Assembly (NCBI GenBank): GCA_964407665.1
Contig: CAYOWK010000029.1
Span: forward strand, 1-54,175
DNA length: 54,175 nt
DNA from: CAYOWK01 sp964407665
Lineage (GTDB): Bacteria > Pseudomonadota > Alphaproteobacteria > Caulobacterales > Hyphomonadaceae
Reading direction: 5' to 3'
Shown: positions 10,906-18,291 of the stretch, in pieces
Layout: the number at the start of each line of letters is the position of its first letter
How positions within the stretch are numbered: position 1 is the stretch's first letter
Program-made: the position numbers and the translations under genes
Notes under the pieces: generated by a model
The model's database searches: none
Told to the model about the DNA's origin: nothing
What the model saw: the letters and a program-made list of their open reading frames with translations, nothing else

Positions 10906-11885
10906 CACGCCGCCTTGCCTCTTCTGGCGGTCGCGCGCCGGGCCGCCGACCAGATCAATACCGTCACGCCTTCGACCCCTGTGGGACTCTCAAAGGTGGA
11001 CACGCTCTCCGTTTCCAGACCTGCCTTTGCAGCCCAGAGGCGGAAGTCGGCGTCCGAAACGCCGAGCCGCCGGTGCGAATAGTCGGTGCGCAGGCGCTCC
11101 AGCGTGTGGGGCGCGAAGTCGACCACGACAAGCCTGCCGCCGGGCCTGAGCACACGCGCGGCCTCCGACAGCGAGCGACCCGGATCGTCGAGGAAGTGGA
11201 GCACCTGGTGGATGACGACCAGGTCGGCGGACGCGTCGGGATAGGGCGCGGATGTCGCGTCGCCGTGACGGACAGTAGCGTTCTCGATTCCTGCCTTGCG
11301 GAGATTGGAGCGGGCGACCGTCAGCATGTGATGGTTGAGGTCGATCCCCTCCACCCGGCGCGCACGCGGGCTGAGCAGAGAGAGCATCCGGCCGGTGCCC
11401 GTGCCGAAATCGATGGCGAGATCGAACGGGCCGGGACCCGCCGCCTCGAGCACCGCCTGCTCCAGACCCGACTCGGGGAACTGCATCGCGCGCAGCCGGT
11501 CCCAGTCATCGGCGACGCGGGAGAAGTAATCTGTGGCCGCCTGGGCGCGCGCGGACTTGATCTCCTCGAGGCGGGCAAAATCCCGGCGGAGCACGGGGTC
11601 CTCGGGGTCGAGGCCGTCCATCAGCATGTCGATGAGGGCGCGGCTGCGTCCCTCGGCGGGCAAGCGGTAGAAGACCCAGGCGCCTTCGGGGAGGCGCTCG
11701 ACAAGTCCGGCGACCGTCAGAAACTTGAGGTGGCGCGACAGGCGCGGCTGGCTCTGGCTGAGCACCTGCGCCAGTTCGCCAACGGAGAGCTCGCCGCGGC
11801 CGAGCAGCCACAAGATGCGTGTACGGGTGGACTCCCCCGCCGCGCGCAGCTGTTCGACGACGGTGGCTAGCCCTGTCCGTTCCAT
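10905..11885 (-). CDS. sahR: SahR-type ArsR regulator fused to a methyltransferase-like domain
   Basis: A 326-residue protein. Residues 1-90 form an ArsR winged helix (STRTRILWLLGRGELSVGEL, then SQPRLSRHLKFL as recognition helix). Residues from about 130 form a class I SAM-dependent methyltransferase fold with motif I LAIDFGTGTGRML and motif IV-like SADLVVIHQVLHFL. This architecture matches SahR, described as a repressor of SAM-cycle genes that is released by S-adenosylhomocysteine. It heads an operon with metF and both metH genes, exactly the expected targets. A palindrome sits just upstream. The domain probably senses SAH and may not catalyse; the name is inferred from architecture and context. 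Confidence 0.88.
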   Translation of the reverse strand: MERTGLATVVEQLRAAGESTRTRILWLLGRGELSVGELAQVLSQSQPRLSRHLKFLTVAGLVERLPEGAWVFYRLPAEGRSRALIDMLMDGLDPEDPVLRRDFARLEEIKSARAQAATDYFSRVADDWDRLRAMQFPESGLEQAVLEAAGPGPFDLAIDFGTGTGRMLSLLSPRARRVEGIDLNHHMLTVARSNLRKAGIENATVRHGDATSAPYPDASADLVVIHQVLHFLDDPGRSLSEAARVLRPGGRLVVVDFAPHTLERLRTDYSHRRLGVSDADFRLWAAKAGLETESVSTFESPTGVEGVTVLIWSAARRATARRGKAA

Positions 11886-11893
11886 TTATTCAT

Positions 11894-11909
11894 ATAAGCA
11901 TATCTTTAT
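11894..11909. promoter_or_regulatory. Candidate SahR operator
   Basis: ATAAGCATATCTTTAT is an imperfect palindrome (12 of 16 positions symmetric) with AT-rich half sites of the ArsR type. It begins nine bases upstream of the sahR ATG, where it would block transcription or initiation. The short gap holds no Shine-Dalgarno sequence, so the mRNA may be leaderless. I did not compare it to the published SahR motif. Confidence 0.5.
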
Positions 11910-12045
11910 GCGACGGGGCAAGCACTCATCCTCGCTGGGCGCCTCAACCCGGGATTCATGACTATTCCTCCATTTTTCCGCGAGGGAAAATTGCCAGGGG
12001 CGCAGTTGATCCCGCCAGAATAGCGCCACATATGACCCCAACTGT

Positions 12046-12077
12046 CCGAAAGGTCAGACCCCTTGGAGACCTTTCGG
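12046..12077 (+). promoter_or_regulatory. Hairpin over the ribosome-binding region of mlaA
   Basis: CCGAAAGGTC (12046-12055) and GACCTTTCGG (12068-12077) form a perfect 10-bp stem around a 12-base loop, ending two bases before the mlaA ATG. The likely Shine-Dalgarno GGAG (12065-12068) lies at the loop-stem boundary. The stem could limit ribosome access or act as a DNA operator. Confidence 0.55.
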
Positions 12078-12079
12078 CG

Positions 12080-12823
12080 ATGAAACGCTTGAGTATATGC
12101 GCCATCGCCGGTCTGGCGATAACGGTCGCGGGCTGTGCAACCGGACCGGAAAATCCGGATGCGGACCCGCTCGAGCCGTTCAACCGCAAGATGTACGCCT
12201 TCAACGACTCGCTGGACCGGGCTGTTCTGGAGCCTGTGGCGAAGGGCTACCGCGCCGTGACGAACGAGCCCGTACGCGCGGGCGTGCGGAACTTTCTGGA
12301 TAACCTGAAAGAGCCCGTGACGTTCGCGAACGAGGTTCTGCAGGGCAATCCGGTTGCGGCGGCAGGCACGCTGGGCCGCTTCGTGATCAACACGACCGTG
12401 GGTATCGCCGGCGTGTTCAACCCGGCGAGCGCGGTCGGAATCGCGCGGACCGAAGAGGATTTCGGCCAGACACTGGGCGTGTGGGGCGTAGCGTCCGGCC
12501 CGTACCTGGTGCTGCCTTTCGTGAACGCCTCGTCGCCGCGAGACCTGGGCGGCAACATTTTCGACGCCGCCATCAACCCGGTGAACTATGCCGAATTCGA
12601 GGGCGAGGACGCCTTCAACATCGGGTCGCGCATTCTGGGCGTCGCCTCGTCGCGGGAACGCAATCTCGAACTGATTGCAGACGTACGCAAAACCCAGCTG
12701 GACCCTTACACAACGCTGCGGCGTTTCCACATCCAGAACCGTGAGCGCCAGATTGGCGGAGAGGCGCCACAGGAACTGCAAAATCAGATCGAAGAAGTGC
12801 CTGATTACGAACTAGAGTTCTAG
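12080..12823 (+). CDS. mlaA: MlaA/VacJ-family outer-membrane lipoprotein
   Basis: A 247-residue lipoprotein with signal ending in VAGC (Cys19). The family core is visible: DPLEPFNRKMYAFND, then VRNFLDNLKEPVTFANEVLQG, and the hallmark DFGQTLGVWGVASGPYLVLP. MlaA forms a ring in the outer membrane that removes phospholipids from the outer leaflet and passes them to MlaC for retrograde transport. ATG 12080 was chosen because it begins the signal peptide. mlaC follows after 20 bases. The MlaFEDB transporter is not in this window. Confidence 0.94.
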   Translation: MKRLSICAIAGLAITVAGCATGPENPDADPLEPFNRKMYAFNDSLDRAVLEPVAKGYRAVTNEPVRAGVRNFLDNLKEPVTFANEVLQGNPVAAAGTLGRFVINTTVGIAGVFNPASAVGIARTEEDFGQTLGVWGVASGPYLVLPFVNASSPRDLGGNIFDAAINPVNYAEFEGEDAFNIGSRILGVASSRERNLELIADVRKTQLDPYTTLRRFHIQNRERQIGGEAPQELQNQIEEVPDYELEF

Positions 12824-12843
12824 GCGCTGGGATGGAGCCGAAG

Positions 12844-13515
12844 ATGAGACTGATTTCGATGCTGGCCGCTGGAGCGCTGTTCGCGCTGGCTCAGCCAGCT
12901 TTCGCGGACGCGAAGTCCGAAGCGTATGTCGAAAAAAGCGCCAACAACGTTCTGAAGGTGCTGAGCGACGACTCGATGACGGACGAGGCTCGTGCCGTGA
13001 AGTTCTCGCAGTTCATGCATGAATTCGCGCATGTGCCGACGATTGCGCGCCGCGTGCTTGGCGCGTCCGGCCGCAGCCTGTCCGAGGCCGACTTCAACAA
13101 GTATTACAAGGCCTTCGAAGAGTACGCGATCGCCGTTTACGAAGTGCAGCTCGACCAGTTCCGTGGCGAGGCTCTGAAGATCACCGGCTCGACGGATGTC
13201 GACAGCCGCCGCTCGCAGGTCAAGTCGATGATTCGCAGTGCGCAGAGCGGCAAGGACATCGAGGTCCTCTGGGATGTGTTGCTGTCTGCGGACGGCAAGA
13301 CCTATCGCGTCCGCGATGTCGGCCTCAACCTGAACGGATCGGTCCTGTGGCTCGCCCAGGACCAGCAGGCGCAGTTCGAATCCTTCCTCGACCGCAACAA
13401 TGGCAGCGTCGACAAGCTGGTCGCCCGCATCAACAAGATGACGGCCGATCTGGAAGCCCGTAAGCGGGCTGGCGGGGGATCGACCATCGGCCAGGCGCGC
13501 GGCAAGCAGCTCTAG
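12844..13515 (+). CDS. mlaC: MlaC-family periplasmic phospholipid-binding protein
   Basis: A 223-residue protein with a Sec signal (cleavage after AFA at residue 21). The Ttg2/MlaC fold is indicated by MHEFAHVPTIARRVLGASGR, then FNKYYKAFEEYAIAVYEVQ and the C-terminal DVGLNLNGSVLWLAQDQQAQFESFL. It should shuttle phospholipids between outer-membrane MlaA and the inner-membrane MlaFEDB complex. ATG 12844 has GGAG a few bases upstream and starts a proper signal; ATG 12832 is an alternative. It probably shares an operon with mlaA. Confidence 0.92.
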   Translation: MRLISMLAAGALFALAQPAFADAKSEAYVEKSANNVLKVLSDDSMTDEARAVKFSQFMHEFAHVPTIARRVLGASGRSLSEADFNKYYKAFEEYAIAVYEVQLDQFRGEALKITGSTDVDSRRSQVKSMIRSAQSGKDIEVLWDVLLSADGKTYRVRDVGLNLNGSVLWLAQDQQAQFESFLDRNNGSVDKLVARINKMTADLEARKRAGGGSTIGQARGKQL

Positions 13516-13534
13516 ATCCGGTCGCGGAAAGATG

Positions 13535-13563
13535 ACCGCAGTTTCACATACCGGAACTGCGGT
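13535..13563. repeat. Inverted repeat after mlaC
   Basis: ACCGCAGTT and AACTGCGGT form a perfect 9-bp stem with an 11-base loop, 20 bases past mlaC. There is no T tract. A smaller hairpin (CGGAG/CTCCG at about 13576-13590) follows. They may end mlaC transcription or form the leader of the next gene. Confidence 0.4.
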
Positions 13564-13646
13564 AAACCATCGACGCGGAGGGAAACTCCGTAGTATCGAG
13601 AGTTAAGGGCCGGGTCCAAGTTCCGGTAGCCTGTTGGGAGAGAACA

Positions 13647-13931
13647 ATGATCCGCAAACTCGTACTCGCTGCCGCATTCGTCGGCATGCTCGCCGCGCCC
13701 GCCTTCGCCGATGAGCCGAAATTCAACACCACGACGACCGTCCTGAGCGACATCTGGGCCAACGAAGCCGCCAAGGCTGCTTTCGTGAAGGTCTTCCCTG
13801 AAGTCGCCGCCAACCCGCAACTCGAGCAGGGCATGGCGCTCTCGCTGGCCGAGATCGCCGGCTACGTCCCCGACATGATGACCGAGGACAAACTGAAAGA
13901 ACTCCAGGCCGAGTTCGACAAGATCAAGTAG
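13647..13931 (+). CDS. Small secreted protein of unknown function
   Basis: A 94-residue protein with a clean Sec signal peptide (cleavage after AFA at residue 21), leaving about 73 residues. The mature part is helical and acidic, including TVLSDIWANEAAKAAFVKVF and a C-terminal EDKLKELQAEFDKIK amphipathic helix. It has no Cys. I do not recognise the family. GGGAGA precedes ATG 13647 and a strong terminator follows, which supports a real, separately transcribed gene. Confidence 0.75.
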   Translation: MIRKLVLAAAFVGMLAAPAFADEPKFNTTTTVLSDIWANEAAKAAFVKVFPEVAANPQLEQGMALSLAEIAGYVPDMMTEDKLKELQAEFDKIK

Positions 13932-13956
13932 TCGTTTCCGTACCGGAACGACGGGA

Positions 13957-13984
13957 CGCCCCGGCCGCAAGGCCGGGGCGTTTT
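13957..13984 (+). terminator. Strong Rho-independent terminator
   Basis: A perfect 10-bp stem, CGCCCCGGCC/GGCCGGGGCG with a GCAA loop, is followed by TTTTCATTT. It ends the small secreted-protein gene and separates it from the convergent MFS gene. Confidence 0.9.
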
Positions 13985-13998
13985 CATTTGCCCATGAC

Positions 13999-15315
13999 CT
14001 ATCCGGCGTCGCGGCGCCGGGGTTCGTCGACCTTGAGCAGGAGCACGACCAGCGCGATCGAGACGCTGACGGCTGTGAGTGCGAAAGCGGCCGGATAGCC
14101 CCAGATCACGCTGATGGCGCCGCCCGCCAAAGGGGCGATGGCGCCCATCAGTCCTTCGGCCGTGTTCGACAGAGCCATGCGCATCGCCATGTCGTGCCGG
14201 TGGCCGAACTCCATGACGATGTTGGTGGTCGACATGACGTAGCCGGACTGGGCGCCTCCGAGCAGGAAGAACCCGGCGGCCAGCACCGCGAAACCGCCCG
14301 GAGCGAACAGCAACGCCACTCCGGCCAGGTTGAGCGCCATCGCGATCACGAAGACGGACCGGAACCCGCCCTTGTCCGCCAGATAGCCCCACGCAAGGTT
14401 GGTGACCGTGTCGGCGGCCATGTAGGCGAAGGACAGGACCGCCAGCGCCTTGCCGAACTCGACGGGATCGTCTGCGGGAGAGATGCCGAGGGTGGATGCA
14501 GCGTAGAGAAAATAGAAGGGCTGGCCGATCCGCATGCCCATCGCGAAGGTGCGCGCGACCATGAACCAGGCGAACCCCTTGTCGCCGCGGATGAGCGCCG
14601 GGAAATCCTTCATGCGGTCGCGGAAGGAGGCGCGGGCGCGAACGGTGGGCGGCTCGGGCTCGCGCATCAGGAGGCGCAGCGCGGTCAGCCCGAGGCTGGT
14701 CAGCACGAAGGCGAGGAAGAAGGTGGTGGCGTAGCCGTTTCCGAACACGTGGTTCGAGACGAGCCAGGAACCCGCCGCCCACGATAGCGCCGCCGCAATG
14801 ATTCCGCCGGTAAAGTTGCGCCACGCGTTGAGGCGTCCGCGCAGGCTGACGGGGATCACCTTCGCCATCAGGAACTGGAAGGCCACCCGTTGCGGTCCCT
14901 GGAAAACGCCGAGCAGGAACAGGAAGGCCAGCGCACAGAACAGGGCCGGCACGCCGCCCAGAAACCAGCCCGACACAGCCAGCCCCAGAAGCTGGAGACG
15001 CATCAGCCAGCCCAGCGCGATGGAGATCGGCAGGATGCGCCTGCGGTGCTCCATCTGCGCTGCGCCGACGATGGGAGAGGCGATCCCGCCGAGTTGCTGA
15101 AGTGAAAGACCGAGCCCCACCCAGGCGTCCGACCCCGAGATCGAATAGAGGTAGGCGGGCACGAAGGTCGGCGCGTTGACCAGCCGGAACCCTGTCATGC
15201 CGAGCATGCCGTGCAGGAAATGACCGGCGTAGTTCCGCTTCAGGTTGTCCTGGACGAAACGTTCATAGGCCTGTTCGGCGTCCTCGGAGGGCGATGGCGG
15301 AACGCGCGTATCCAC
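13999..15315 (-). CDS. MFS transporter
   Basis: A 438-residue membrane protein with about 12 hydrophobic segments. It begins with a cytosolic stretch (about 30 residues with several acidic residues), then FLHGMLGMTGFRLVNAPTFV. The two halves are joined near residues 210-230 by a charged loop with SFRDRMKDFPALIRGDKG. MFS-like signatures include GAQMEHRRRILP between helices 2 and 3 and GYLADKGGFRSVF in the second half. The substrate is not apparent. The stop is 15 bases beyond the preceding terminator. Identity beyond superfamily is uncertain. Confidence 0.88.
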   Translation of the reverse strand: MDTRVPPSPSEDAEQAYERFVQDNLKRNYAGHFLHGMLGMTGFRLVNAPTFVPAYLYSISGSDAWVGLGLSLQQLGGIASPIVGAAQMEHRRRILPISIALGWLMRLQLLGLAVSGWFLGGVPALFCALAFLFLLGVFQGPQRVAFQFLMAKVIPVSLRGRLNAWRNFTGGIIAAALSWAAGSWLVSNHVFGNGYATTFFLAFVLTSLGLTALRLLMREPEPPTVRARASFRDRMKDFPALIRGDKGFAWFMVARTFAMGMRIGQPFYFLYAASTLGISPADDPVEFGKALAVLSFAYMAADTVTNLAWGYLADKGGFRSVFVIAMALNLAGVALLFAPGGFAVLAAGFFLLGGAQSGYVMSTTNIVMEFGHRHDMAMRMALSNTAEGLMGAIAPLAGGAISVIWGYPAAFALTAVSVSIALVVLLLKVDEPRRRDAG

Positions 15316-15479
15316 GGAAATGACGACTGCCCCTGATGCTCGCGCGGGCCATCAGTGCGGCGGGGCGATTCCGGCCTTGTAGACCCGGCTCGCCGCAGGA
15401 TGAAGAGGCCCGCGATCAGAAGCAGCGTTCGCTGCGGGTAACCCTTGCAGACGCGCGGGATCAGCGATCCAGTGGAGAC

Positions 15480-15926
15480 ATGCTCCGCGCGTCCGCCGCT
15501 ATTGCCTTGCTGCTGCTGGTGATGCCCTGCGCCCGGGCCCAGGACGCCGGGGCGGTGACGTGGCAGACGGCGCTTGGCCCTGTCGTCTACACAGCCGAGT
15601 ACGGGCAGACAGCCGTGTTCGAATACGCCCTGCCGTTCGGCGACAATATCGGCCGCATCTACCTCTACGGGCTGGGGGGGGAGTTCGGCGGTCCCGGACC
15701 GGTGGACGGCTACTGGTCCGAGCCCGATGTCAGTCATGACGACGATGACGACCAGACGCTGATCTGCCCCTTCGCCATCGTCGACGACCACGGCCGCACG
15801 ACGCGCAACTGGGGACGCATCCGGTTCATGCTACCCGGAGAGGAGATGCCCGGTGACATCGTCCTGCTGCGCGGACGCTGTTTCCAGGAGCCTGCCGAGA
15901 TCATCGCAGGCCGTCTCGCCGGGTAG
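15480..15926 (+). CDS. Small exported protein of unknown function
   Basis: A 148-residue protein with a signal peptide (MLRASAAIALLLLVMPCARA, cleavage before QD). The mature part is beta-rich and acidic, with a run of five Asp after VSH and two Cys (in LICPF and RGRCF) that could form a disulfide. GGAG lies four bases upstream of ATG 15480. The family is not recognised. Its stop is five bases before the end of the convergent amidohydrolase gene. Confidence 0.7.
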   Translation: MLRASAAIALLLLVMPCARAQDAGAVTWQTALGPVVYTAEYGQTAVFEYALPFGDNIGRIYLYGLGGEFGGPGPVDGYWSEPDVSHDDDDDQTLICPFAIVDDHGRTTRNWGRIRFMLPGEEMPGDIVLLRGRCFQEPAEIIAGRLAG

Positions 15927-15930
15927 GATA

Positions 15931-17640
15931 TCAGGGCGCCTTCCAGGCGACCTTGCCGCCGATCACCGTCATGACCGGTTCGGCCGTCAGGATCTCAGGC
16001 TCCGGCACGGTGAGCAGATCCTTCGACATCACCGTGAAATCTGCGAGCTTGCCGGGTTCGACCGTGCCGAGGTCCTTCTCCCGGAACGAGGCGACAGCCG
16101 GCCACAGCGTGAACATCTTCAGCGCCTCCTCGCGGCTGACCGCCTGTTCGGGCGACCAGTCCGGCCCTGAGGCGCCCTTGAGATCCTTGCGGGCGACAGC
16201 GGCATAGAATTCGATGCGCGGATCGCCCTGCTCCACCGGCGCATCCGAGCCGCCGGCGATGATCGAGCCTGCATCGATCAGCGCCCGCCAGGCATAGGCG
16301 CCGGCGAGACGGTCCGGGCCCAGACGTGCGGGGGCGAAGTAGAGATCGCCGATGGCGTGGCTGGGCTGCATGGAGGGGATGACGCCGAGCGCTGCAAAAC
16401 GCGGAATGTCCTGCACGCGGACGATCTGGGAGTGCTCGATGCGCCAGCGCGGATCGCGCGTTGCGCGCTGGTCTTCGGGGACGCTCGCGAAGGTCTGTTC
16501 CATCCAGTCGAGGACGGTGGCGTTGCCCTTGTCGCCGATGGCGTGGAACGACACCTGGATGCCTGCGTCGTAGGCGGCCTTGAGGATCTTCAGCGTATCG
16601 TCCTCGCGGGCGATCTGCAGGCCTGATGTGTCCGGCCGGTCGGAATACGGCGCCTCGAGCCAGGCCCCGCGCGAACCCAGCGCGCCATCCATGTAGAGCT
16701 TGATCGCGCGCGTGGTGACCAGCCCGTCTTCGGTGGTGAAGAAGATACTTTCCGGGAAGCCGTCGGCGCCCTCGGGATCGACGGCGTTGTAGACCCGCAG
16801 CGCCATCTTGCCCGCCGCCGACAGGTCGCGCATCCGCGTCACGTCTCGCACCGGAGCCGACATGTTGTGGACGCCGGTCCAGCCCAGCGTCACTTCGCGC
16901 TGCGAGCCCTTGATGTAGGCTTCGTCGATCTGGGCGGGCGTCGGCCGCACCTCGACCGCCGCCATCGCGTTCATGGCATTGTCGATCAGCATGCCCGTGG
17001 GCAGCCCCGCCGCATCGACCTCGATCCGGCCGCCTTCAGGCTGGGATTTCGGCTTGCGCGACAGACCGGCCTTTTCGAGCGCCAGCGTGTTGGCGACCAG
17101 CGCGTGGCCGTCGGCGCGCGTCAGGATCACGGGATGGTCGCCGCTGACCGCGTCGAGATCCTGACGGGTGGGGAAGCGCTTTTCTGGCCAGTGGGTTTCG
17201 ATCCAGCCCCTGCCTGTGAGCACCTGTCCGGGCGGCAGCGCCTCGGCGGCCGTGCGGACGGTCTCGACCAGTTCGGCGATGGATGCGACCTCGTCGAGGT
17301 CCAGCGTCATCTCCCGCTCGCCGATGCCGCGCAGGTGGGCGTGAGCGTCGGTGAAGCCTGGATAGAGATGCGCGCCGCGCAGATCGACCTGCTCGGTCTC
17401 GGCGCCCGCCAGAGCCAGAAGTTCACTGCTGGAGCCGACCGCAACAATGCGGCCGCCGGATACGCTCACGGCCTCAGCCGTCGATGCGCCATCCACCCCG
17501 GTGTGAACGACGCCGCCATGGAACACGATTTCGGGGGCCGGGCCGGCGACAGGCGGCGCGGGCTCCGGCGAGCAGGCGGCGATCAGCAGAGCCGACAGGC
17601 TTGCCGCAATCAGACCTGCAGAAAACGGGTTTGAACGCAT
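15931..17640 (-). CDS. YtcJ-like amidohydrolase lipoprotein
   Basis: A 569-residue member of the amidohydrolase_3 family. The N-terminus is a lipoprotein signal with Cys23 (ALLIAAC). The metal site includes HAH in YPGFTDAHAHLRG, the His of VSFHAIGDKGNATV and the Asp of AGGSDAPVEQGDP. The beta-sandwich domain is formed by both ends (IVFHGGVVHTG and VEPGKLADFTV). Such enzymes hydrolyse unknown amide or cyclic substrates, here probably in the periplasm. ATG 17640 has GGAG six bases upstream; alternative starts at 17655 and 17658 are less likely. Confidence 0.9.
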   Translation of the reverse strand: MRSNPFSAGLIAASLSALLIAACSPEPAPPVAGPAPEIVFHGGVVHTGVDGASTAEAVSVSGGRIVAVGSSSELLALAGAETEQVDLRGAHLYPGFTDAHAHLRGIGEREMTLDLDEVASIAELVETVRTAAEALPPGQVLTGRGWIETHWPEKRFPTRQDLDAVSGDHPVILTRADGHALVANTLALEKAGLSRKPKSQPEGGRIEVDAAGLPTGMLIDNAMNAMAAVEVRPTPAQIDEAYIKGSQREVTLGWTGVHNMSAPVRDVTRMRDLSAAGKMALRVYNAVDPEGADGFPESIFFTTEDGLVTTRAIKLYMDGALGSRGAWLEAPYSDRPDTSGLQIAREDDTLKILKAAYDAGIQVSFHAIGDKGNATVLDWMEQTFASVPEDQRATRDPRWRIEHSQIVRVQDIPRFAALGVIPSMQPSHAIGDLYFAPARLGPDRLAGAYAWRALIDAGSIIAGGSDAPVEQGDPRIEFYAAVARKDLKGASGPDWSPEQAVSREEALKMFTLWPAVASFREKDLGTVEPGKLADFTVMSKDLLTVPEPEILTAEPVMTVIGGKVAWKAP

Positions 17641-17700
17641 CGAAAGCTCCCGCATCACGTGCGTCAGAGCTTTAGGGCGCTTCGTGAGGATTGGAAGCCG

Positions 17701-17720
17701 GAAAGAGCGTCTGACCGCTC
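17701..17720 (-). terminator. Weak terminator candidate after rpmB
   Basis: On the minus strand GAGCG/CGCTC with a six-base loop is followed by TTTC. It lies 34 bases past the rpmB stop. The stem is short, so this is tentative. Confidence 0.35.
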
Positions 17721-17753
17721 AATCCATCAAACAGGCCAGAGTGTCGAAGTGTG

Positions 17754-18050
17754 CTAGGCGGCAGCCGCTTCGGCAGCCTTCTTGGCGACGTCTTTCTTCA
17801 CTTTCAGCATCTTGGGCGAGAGTTCCTCGTCCTTTGCCTTGGCCAGGAAGGCGTCGAGACCGCCGCGCTTGTCGATCGTGCGCAGGGCGGAAGCCGCGAT
17901 GCGTGCCGAATACGACTGGCCAAGCGATTCCGAGTGCAGCGTCACATCGACCAGGTTCGGCAGGAAGCGCCGCTTGGTCTTGATGTTGGAGTGGCTGACA
18001 CTGTGGCCGACGATAGGGCCAGTGCCGGTGAGTTCACACTTGCGCGACAT
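17754..18050 (-). CDS. rpmB: 50S ribosomal protein L28
   Basis: A 98-residue basic protein that matches L28 along its length: MSRKCELTGTGPIVGHSVSH, then NIKTKRRFLPNL and SARIAASALRTIDKRGG. The length is normal for alphaproteobacteria, in which the C-terminus is extended and Ala/Lys-rich, as here. L28 is part of the large ribosomal subunit near the E site. GGAGAGGCGACCC precedes ATG 18050, giving a strong ribosome site. It is a single gene, divergent from the helicase. Confidence 0.97.
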   Translation of the reverse strand: MSRKCELTGTGPIVGHSVSHSNIKTKRRFLPNLVDVTLHSESLGQSYSARIAASALRTIDKRGGLDAFLAKAKDEELSPKMLKVKKDVAKKAAEAAAA

Positions 18051-18291
18051 GGGTCGCCTCTCCTCGAAAGTCCAAACCTCGCCAAGACCGCACGCGCGGC
18101 CCTCAGGCAGGGGTCAAAAAGCGAAGGGCGGTGGATAAGGTGGACAGGTAGGCCTGTCAAGGCAGGTGGGAGGGGGTGATTCGGCGGATTCACGCGGCGG
18201 CTGCGTAAATCTCTGCGCCGGGCGCCCCGCAGGTTGACGCAACCCCCTGCCGCCGCCCACATTCCCCTGAGGTCTGGGAGCAGGAGACGAC

